Shown: in pieces, positions 58,820 to 64,000 of the stretch
Layout: each line of letters starts with the position of its first letter
How positions within the stretch are numbered: the first letter of the stretch is position 1
NCBI GenBank assembly: GCA_019749805.1
Contig: JAIEPH010000043.1
Location: 62,001 to 126,000, forward strand
From: Mycobacteriaceae bacterium
GTDB taxonomy: Bacteria > Actinomycetota > Actinomycetes > Mycobacteriales > Mycobacteriaceae
Length of the DNA stretch: 64,000 nt
Reading direction: 5' to 3'
Program-made: the position numbers and the translations under genes
Notes under the pieces: generated by a model
The model's database searches: none
Seen by the model: only the letters and a program-made list of their open reading frames with translations
What the model was told of the DNA's origin: nothing

Positions 58820-60753
58820 CGCCCCTCGGCCTCCGAGGTGACGAACCTGGACCCAACGGGCTCGTGTTCCAGTGCTTCCTGCTCGCTGTATGTGTGATCG
58901 AGCCGGTGACGGTCGTCGTCCTCCTGCCACTCGCAGGCACGCTCGCGGCCGTCGTCGAGTTCGTCGTCGGCGGCCAGCAGATAGCGGTACTGCGGGACGG
59001 CGGCAAGCAACTCGGCATGGGTGCCGACGTGGGTGATGACGCCGTCGTCCAGCAGTGCGACCTTGTCGGCGAGCAATACCGTCGACGCGCGGTGGGCGAC
59101 GACGACGCCGGTCACCGTATGCAAGACCCGACGCAGAGCCTCCTCGACGACGGCCTCGGTGTGCACGTCCAGCGCGGACAGCGTGTCATCGAGGACAAGG
59201 ATCTTCGGCGCCGCCAGGATGGCGCGCGCGAGCGAAAGCCGTTGCCGCTGACCGCCGGACAGGCTCATCCCCTGCTCACCGATGCGGGTGTCCAGACCGA
59301 ACGGCAGGTCGTAAACGAACTGTGCGGCTGCGACGTCGATCGCCTGGGCCATCTCTTCGTTGGTCGCATCCGGGGCGCCCAACCTCAGGTTCTCGGCGAC
59401 CGACATGGAGAACAGCGTCGGATCCTCGAATGCGGTGGCCACCGTCTTGCGCAGTGTGGGCAGCGTCAGCTCGCGAATGTCTGTGCCGTCGATGCGGATC
59501 GCGCCCTCGGTGACGTCGTGGAGCCGCGACACCAGCGACGCCAACACGGACTTGCCCGATCCGGTCGAACCGACGAGTGCCAGCGTCTCCCCCGGTTCCA
59601 CGGTGACGGTGACGTGGCGCAGAACCCATTTGTCCGGCCGGTCATCACCGGCATCGGGGAACCGGAATCCGACGTCGACCAGTTCCAGCCTGCCGCGCGA
59701 CGGCACGACGTCGCTGGGCCCGTCGACGATTTCCACCGGCGCATCGAAGATCTCGGCGATGCGGTTGGCAGCGGTGAACGACTCCTGCGTCATCGACAGC
59801 AGGAATCCGAGCGACGCGATCGGCCAGACCAGCGACAGCATCATCGTGATGAACGCGACCAGCGTGCCCATGGTGACCAGGCCGTGCCCGGCGGCGTACG
59901 CACCGAAGCCGAGCACCACGATCAGCGTCAAGTTGGGGATGACCTCCAGCAGCGTCCAGAACTTGGCGGACACCTGCACTCTGTTGATCTGGGTGTCGTA
60001 GAGATCGGAGACTTGTTCGTCGAACCTCTCATAGAGGTATTCCTCGCGACCGAACGACTTCACCACCCGCAGACCCAACGCGGATTCCTCGACGTGGGTG
60101 GCGACGTGGCCCGCCTGATCCTGAGCCAACCGCGACAACCGCACGTACTCCTGCTGGAAATGCAGCACGGTCGCGGCGATCGGCACAATTGACAGCAGCA
60201 CGACCACACCGAGTGGCCAGTACATCGTCAGCAAGATGATGGTCACCGCGGTGATCTGGATGGTGGACAGCAGCAGGAAGACCATGCCGAACGACATGAA
60301 TCGGCGAATCGTGCCGAGATCGTTCATGATTCGCGACAGCAGCTGACCCGACTGCCAACGGCCGTGGAAGCTCATCGGCAGGATCTGAAGGCGGGCGTAG
60401 AGGTCCTTGCGGATGTCGGCTTCCACGCCCATGGTGGCGCGCGCGACCAGCCACCGCCGGATGAACCACAGCACCGCCTCGGAGATGCCGACGCCCATCG
60501 CCGCGGCCCCGAGCAGCCACAGGCCCTGCTGATCCTGATGACGCACCGGGCCGTCGATGACGGCCTTGGTCATCAGCGGGATCGCCACGGTGGCGACGAG
60601 GGAAAGGAGCGCGGTCGCGACCATCGCGATCCAGCGGACGCGGTAGGGCATGAGGTAGGGCAGGATGCGCCACAGATCGGAGCTCGCTCTGACGCGTTCG
60701 GGCGGCGGCGCAATCGCCGGCGCCGCGCGAAGCGCGTTCGAGGAGTCAGTCAC
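58816..60753 (-). CDS. ABC exporter half (degenerate Walker B)
   Basis: A 645-residue ABC exporter: membrane domain (about 30-340), Walker A VGSTGSGKSV, consensus signature SLSGGQRQRLSLARA, and Walker B ILVLDDTLSALD, where the catalytic Glu is Asp. The partner has an altered signature (LSAGQ). Site 1 (this Walker B with the partner's signature) is thus degenerate and site 2 is consensus, the known plan of asymmetric heterodimeric exporters such as TM287/288 and BmrCD. It starts at GTG 60753. A C-terminal 50-residue charged tail (DDELDDGRERACEWQEDDD) is extra. Confidence 0.93.
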   Translation of the reverse strand: MTDSSNALRAAPAIAPPPERVRASSDLWRILPYLMPYRVRWIAMVATALLSLVATVAIPLMTKAVIDGPVRHQDQQGLWLLGAAAMGVGISEAVLWFIRRWLVARATMGVEADIRKDLYARLQILPMSFHGRWQSGQLLSRIMNDLGTIRRFMSFGMVFLLLSTIQITAVTIILLTMYWPLGVVVLLSIVPIAATVLHFQQEYVRLSRLAQDQAGHVATHVEESALGLRVVKSFGREEYLYERFDEQVSDLYDTQINRVQVSAKFWTLLEVIPNLTLIVVLGFGAYAAGHGLVTMGTLVAFITMMLSLVWPIASLGFLLSMTQESFTAANRIAEIFDAPVEIVDGPSDVVPSRGRLELVDVGFRFPDAGDDRPDKWVLRHVTVTVEPGETLALVGSTGSGKSVLASLVSRLHDVTEGAIRIDGTDIRELTLPTLRKTVATAFEDPTLFSMSVAENLRLGAPDATNEEMAQAIDVAAAQFVYDLPFGLDTRIGEQGMSLSGGQRQRLSLARAILAAPKILVLDDTLSALDVHTEAVVEEALRRVLHTVTGVVVAHRASTVLLADKVALLDDGVITHVGTHAELLAAVPQYRYLLAADDELDDGRERACEWQEDDDRHRLDHTYSEQEALEHEPVGSRFVTSEAEGR

Positions 60754-61013
60754 TTAGTAGATCTTCCCATTGCAGGCAAACTGTTAACGTGCTGTTCGCA
60801 CCGTAAAACCTCAACAAACATTGAGGTCAATTGCTTCCTCGCAGGCCGCCCGGCGTTCTGATCAGGTCCGGAGGCATACGCCCTGCGTGCCAACGTGTAA
60901 GCGACAAATTCGCTCAACTGCTACAGAGTGCCGTATTTGCGCGACAAAGTCGCGCTTAGGTAGGCAGGCGGGACGTGGTCGCCGGAGCGAGTGGGCTCCG
61001 CGGCGTGCGGCGG
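60754..61013. other. intergenic region with hairpins
   Basis: A 260-base gap between the minus-strand channel and ABC genes. It contains CCTCAA/TTGAGG around a 6-base loop (60809-60826) and a 7-base-arm hairpin at 60939-60955. No ORF with a ribosome site was found in it. It should hold the ABC operon promoter near 60780-60830. Confidence 0.5.
60939..60955. terminator. hairpin after the ion channel gene
   Basis: GCGCGAC and GTCGCGC arms around AAA, 59 bases beyond the channel stop on its strand. No T-run follows. It likely ends the channel transcript. Confidence 0.45.
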
Positions 61014-61892
61014 CTAGCGGTCGTCGCGATGCGTTTTCTGCAGCTCCTCTTCGGCTTCCTCCAACGCTTCTCGCGCGGCTCGCAACCGGGACAGCAGATC
61101 GTCGGTCTCGTGCTCTTTGTTCTCGGCGGCCCGGGCCTGTTCCATGGCATTGAGCACGATCCCGATGAACAGGTTGAAGATCAGGAAGCTGGCCAGCAGT
61201 ACGTAGCTGATGAAGAACACGATCGACCACTGCGAAATCGCTTGGCCCATCGCGACGTTGTCGGGGAAGTTCTCCAGCGTGAGCATGACGAACATCGTCA
61301 GCATCGCCTGGCCCACGTTGCCGTAGTTGTCCGGATCATGACCGCCGAACAACACCCAGCCGAGCATCCCGTAGATGAAGATCAGTACGAAGGTCGCCGC
61401 CGCCAGCGACGCGATACCCGGAACGCTCCTGCCCGCCGCGGATACGAGCAGACGCAGGTCCGGCAGGAAACGCACCAAACGCACGATGCGTAGCAGCCGC
61501 ACGAGACGCAGCAGCATGGCGTTCGCGCGCAGCGACGGCACGAACGATGCGACGACGACGATGAAGTCGAAGACGTTCCAGCCATCCTTGACGAACTCGC
61601 GCGGGTTCCATCGATACGCCGTCAACCGGATGAGCAACTCGACGACGTAGATACCGAGGATGACGTTGTAAATCGTGCTGAACAGGGGTTCGTACGTGGC
61701 CGCGATGTCCGCGTAGGTCCCCATGCCCAGCACGATCGCGTTCACGACGATCACGCCGACGATGAAGAGTTCGAACGTGCGGTTGTTGATCAGTGCGCGG
61801 CAGCGATCCGGGATCGAGCGCGATGTCGACTGCGGTTCGGGCACCTCTTCAGGCGGTGGAGCCCCGACCGCCTCGGGAGAGGTGAGCGTCAC
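61014..61892 (-). CDS. voltage-gated cation channel, BacNaV-like
   Basis: A 292-residue single-domain six-helix channel: S1-S3 (about 40-115), S4 with repeated arginines (RLVRLLRIVRLVRFLPDLR), pore helix and filter in LTLENFPDN, S6 ending NLFIGIVLNAMEQAR, and an acidic coiled-coil tail (EALEEAEEELQK) as in BacNaV tetramers. NaChBac-type filters read TLESW; here the Glu stays, SW becomes NF and an Asp follows two residues later. Selectivity (sodium, calcium or non-selective) cannot be called. It is transcribed towards the ABC genes and divergently from prrA. Confidence 0.92.
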   Translation of the reverse strand: MTLTSPEAVGAPPPEEVPEPQSTSRSIPDRCRALINNRTFELFIVGVIVVNAIVLGMGTYADIAATYEPLFSTIYNVILGIYVVELLIRLTAYRWNPREFVKDGWNVFDFIVVVASFVPSLRANAMLLRLVRLLRIVRLVRFLPDLRLLVSAAGRSVPGIASLAAATFVLIFIYGMLGWVLFGGHDPDNYGNVGQAMLTMFVMLTLENFPDNVAMGQAISQWSIVFFISYVLLASFLIFNLFIGIVLNAMEQARAAENKEHETDDLLSRLRAAREALEEAEEELQKTHRDDR

Positions 61893-62071
61893 CCTATGTG
61901 GATAGCAGCCCGGACGCGTATCCGCTGGACGAACTGCACTCTTTTGTCGCCCGCGTCAGCCGATCGTTTCGGGGGCCGTGACGCGGCGGTGACAAGACCG
62001 TGGCTGCGGTGAGACCGCCGGACGTACGCGCCTGACACATGCCGGGGGTGCCATCAGGCAAGATTGTGGCC

Positions 62072-62773
62072 ATGGACAGTGGAGCAGCCTCCCCACGGGT
62101 GCTCGTGGTCGACGACGACCCCGACGTGCTCGCCTCACTCGAGCGCGGACTGCGGCTCTCCGGTTTCGACGTGTCCACCGCGATCGACGGCGCCGAAGCG
62201 CTGCGCAGTGCGACGGAGACCCGCCCGGACGCGATCGTGCTCGACATCAACATGCCCGTGCTCGACGGCGTCAGCGTGGTGACCGCGCTGCGTGCGATGG
62301 ACAACGACGTGCCGGTGTGTGTCCTGTCGGCGCGCAGTTCGGTCGACGACCGGGTCGCTGGTCTAGAGGCCGGCGCCGACGACTATCTCGTCAAACCGTT
62401 TGTGCTCCAGGAGCTGGTGGCCCGGGTCAAGGCGCTGCTGCGCCGGCGCGGTTCGACAGCGACGTTCTCCTCGGAGACCATCCAGGTCGGCCCGCTGGAG
62501 GTCGACATTCCCGGCCGTCGCGCGCGCGTCAACGGCGTCGACGTCGACCTCACCAAGCGCGAGTTCGATTTGCTCGCCGTGCTGGCCGAGCACAAGACCG
62601 CGGTGCTGTCGCGGGCTCAGCTGCTCGAGCTGGTGTGGGGATACGACTTCGCCGCCGACACCAACGTCGTCGACGTCTTCATCGGATACCTGCGCCGCAA
62701 GCTCGAGGCAGGTGGCGCACCCCGGCTTCTGCACACCGTGCGTGGAGTGGGTTTCGTCCTGCGCACGCAGTAG
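62072..62773 (+). CDS. prrA: response regulator PrrA
   Basis: A 233-residue OmpR/PhoB-type response regulator: receiver domain with VDDDPD acid cluster, phospho-acceptor Asp in IVLDINMPVLDG (about residue 61), LSARSS Thr/Ser switch and Lys in DYLVKPF; winged-helix domain with LTKREFDLLAVLAEHK and YLRRKLEA. Nearly identical, from memory, to M. tuberculosis PrrA (Rv0903c). ATG 62072 gives the canonical N-terminus; ATG 62039 is possible. It is followed four bases later by prrB. Confidence 0.96.
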   Translation: MDSGAASPRVLVVDDDPDVLASLERGLRLSGFDVSTAIDGAEALRSATETRPDAIVLDINMPVLDGVSVVTALRAMDNDVPVCVLSARSSVDDRVAGLEAGADDYLVKPFVLQELVARVKALLRRRGSTATFSSETIQVGPLEVDIPGRRARVNGVDVDLTKREFDLLAVLAEHKTAVLSRAQLLELVWGYDFAADTNVVDVFIGYLRRKLEAGGAPRLLHTVRGVGFVLRTQ

Positions 62774-62777
62774 TCCG

Positions 62778-64000
62778 ATGAGCATTCTGACGCGCGTCTT
62801 CCGGCGGACCCCCTCACTTCGACAGCGGGTGGCGTTCACCAGCGCCATCGCCGGCGCGATCGTCGTCGTCATCGCGGGCACCGTGGTCTGGTTCGGCATC
62901 ACCGACGCGTGGAACGAGCGGCTGGACCGCAGACTCGACGAGGCGGCCGGCTTCGCGATCCCGTTCGTTCCTCGCGGGCTCGACGAGATCCCGAAGTCGC
63001 CGAATGATCAGGACGCCATCATCACCGTCCGCAAGGACGGTCAGGTCACGTCGAACTCCGACATCGTCTTGCCGGAGATGGAGCCGGGCTACGCCGACAC
63101 GTACATCGACGGCGTGCGCTACCGCGTCCGCACCGTCGACATCCGCCTGCCCGAACCGATGTCGGTGGCCGTCGGGGCGACATACGAAGGGACCATCGCC
63201 GACATCAACAACCTGCATCGCCGGGTGATCATCATCTGCACCCTGGCGATCGGTGCCGCGACGGTGGGCGGGTGGGTGCTCGCCGCGTTCGCCGTGCGCC
63301 CGTTCAAACGTCTTGCCCAGCAGACCCGGCAGATCGACGCGGGCGACGAGGATCCCGACATCGACGTCGCCGGCGCGACCGAGGCCGTCGAGATCGCCGA
63401 GGCGGTGCAGGGACTGGTCGAACGTGTGTGGAACGAACAGGACAAGACCAAGGCGGCGTTGACGTCGGCACGCGACTTCGCGTCGGTGTCGGCGCACGAA
63501 CTACGGACGCCGCTGACCGCGATGCGCACCAATCTCGAGGTGCTGGCCACGTTGGATCTGCCCGAGGAACAGCGCAAGGAAGTCGTCAACGACGTCATCC
63601 GCACGCAGTCGCGTATCGAGGCCACGCTGGGGGCACTGGAGAGGCTGGCCCAGGGTGAGCTGTCGACGGCCGACGACCACGTGCCCGTCGACATCACCGA
63701 GCTGCTGGACCGCGCCGCCCACGACGCGATGCGCGTGTACCCGGAGCTGGACGTGTCGCTGGTGCCCGCGCCCACCGTGATCATCGTCGGGCTGCCCGCC
63801 GGGCTGCGGCTGGCGGTGGACAACGCGATCGCCAACGCCGTCAAGCACGGGGGTGCGTCCCGTGTGCAGCTGTCGGCGGTCAGTTCGCGCGCCGGTGTGG
63901 AGATCGCGATCGACGACGACGGCAGCGGCGTTCCCGAGGAGGAACGCAAGGTCGTGTTCGACCGATTCACCCGCGGCTCGACCGCGTCGCGCTCTGGCTC
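62778..64000 (+). CDS. prrB: sensor histidine kinase PrrB, C-terminus cut by right edge
   Basis: About 407 residues are present. Two membrane helices (residues about 20-42 and 155-175) enclose an extracytoplasmic sensor domain. A HAMP segment (AVRPFKRLAQQTRQIDAGDE) follows, then the H-box VSAHELRTPLTAM with the phosphorylated His, the N-box DNAIANAVKHGG, and the G1 box DDDGSGVPEEE; the last ATPase elements lie beyond the edge. It forms the PrrAB two-component pair with the upstream gene; in M. tuberculosis the pair is needed for early intracellular growth and viability. Confidence 0.95.
   Translation, partial: MSILTRVFRRTPSLRQRVAFTSAIAGAIVVVIAGTVVWFGITDAWNERLDRRLDEAAGFAIPFVPRGLDEIPKSPNDQDAIITVRKDGQVTSNSDIVLPEMEPGYADTYIDGVRYRVRTVDIRLPEPMSVAVGATYEGTIADINNLHRRVIIICTLAIGAATVGGWVLAAFAVRPFKRLAQQTRQIDAGDEDPDIDVAGATEAVEIAEAVQGLVERVWNEQDKTKAALTSARDFASVSAHELRTPLTAMRTNLEVLATLDLPEEQRKEVVNDVIRTQSRIEATLGALERLAQGELSTADDHVPVDITELLDRAAHDAMRVYPELDVSLVPAPTVIIVGLPAGLRLAVDNAIANAVKHGGASRVQLSAVSSRAGVEIAIDDDGSGVPEEERKVVFDRFTRGSTASRSG

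Overview
The window looks like chromosome from a fast-growing mycobacterium (Mycolicibacterium-like). It is GC-rich, uses many GTG starts and ATGA/GTGA stop-start overlaps, and is full of fatty-acid and steroid-type catabolic families (FadE, FadD, SDR, CYP). Its right third carries the gene order known from M. tuberculosis Rv0910-Rv0909-ctpE-Rv0907-Rv0906-echA6-accD3 and prrA-prrB. No rRNA, tRNA, CRISPR array or insertion sequence was seen.

Region 1 (1-19369) is a catabolic locus around a GntR/HutC regulator. A tightly overlapping minus-strand operon runs from 12249 off the left edge: SDR, Rieske oxygenase, Baeyer-Villiger-type monooxygenase, MFE-type SDR, family III CoA-transferase, two FadE pairs, a Gfo/Idh oxidoreductase and a TPP enzyme cut by the edge. 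Divergent from it lie a six-gene plus-strand set: SMP-30-like beta-propeller, GntR regulator, FadD, SDR, FadD and, after a hairpin, an NAD(P)-binding protein. Two copies of a GTCYGGAC-centred palindrome sit in the divergent promoter region. The set reads as ring oxygenation, lactone formation and opening, CoA activation and beta-oxidation of a cyclic, possibly terpenoid or steroid-like, substrate that cannot be named from sequence.

Region 2 (19366-37227) is a second, separately controlled locus. Two paralogous TetR regulators share one recognition helix. A palindrome of the form ATTGACT-NN-AGTCAAT recurs at five or more places, before the SDR/TetR pair, before a polytopic membrane protein, before the second TetR, and twice in the only gene-free stretch above 300 bp. 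The core is a NorQ/NorD-like AAA+/VWA pair flanked by two paralogous membrane proteins, two micro-membrane proteins (34 and 42 residues) and a single-pass protein, followed by three P450s, dihydrodipicolinate-reductase-like dehydrogenases, a VOC protein and SDRs. The locus ends with a bacterial homologue of the eukaryotic ERG2 sterol isomerase/sigma-1 receptor family. This set is the best candidate here for an undescribed system.

Region 3 (37301-64000) is the conserved mycobacterial backbone with two interruptions. One is a single 1255-residue gene of unfamiliar type and apparently lower GC (42141-45908), inserted between the Rv0907 and Rv0906 orthologues; it may be a defence protein. The other is a 12.5-kb block between accD3 and prrA: TetR with FAD monooxygenase, FadD, epoxide hydrolase, FAD oxidoreductase, a heterodimeric ABC exporter and a BacNaV-like ion channel. 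prrB is cut by the right edge.
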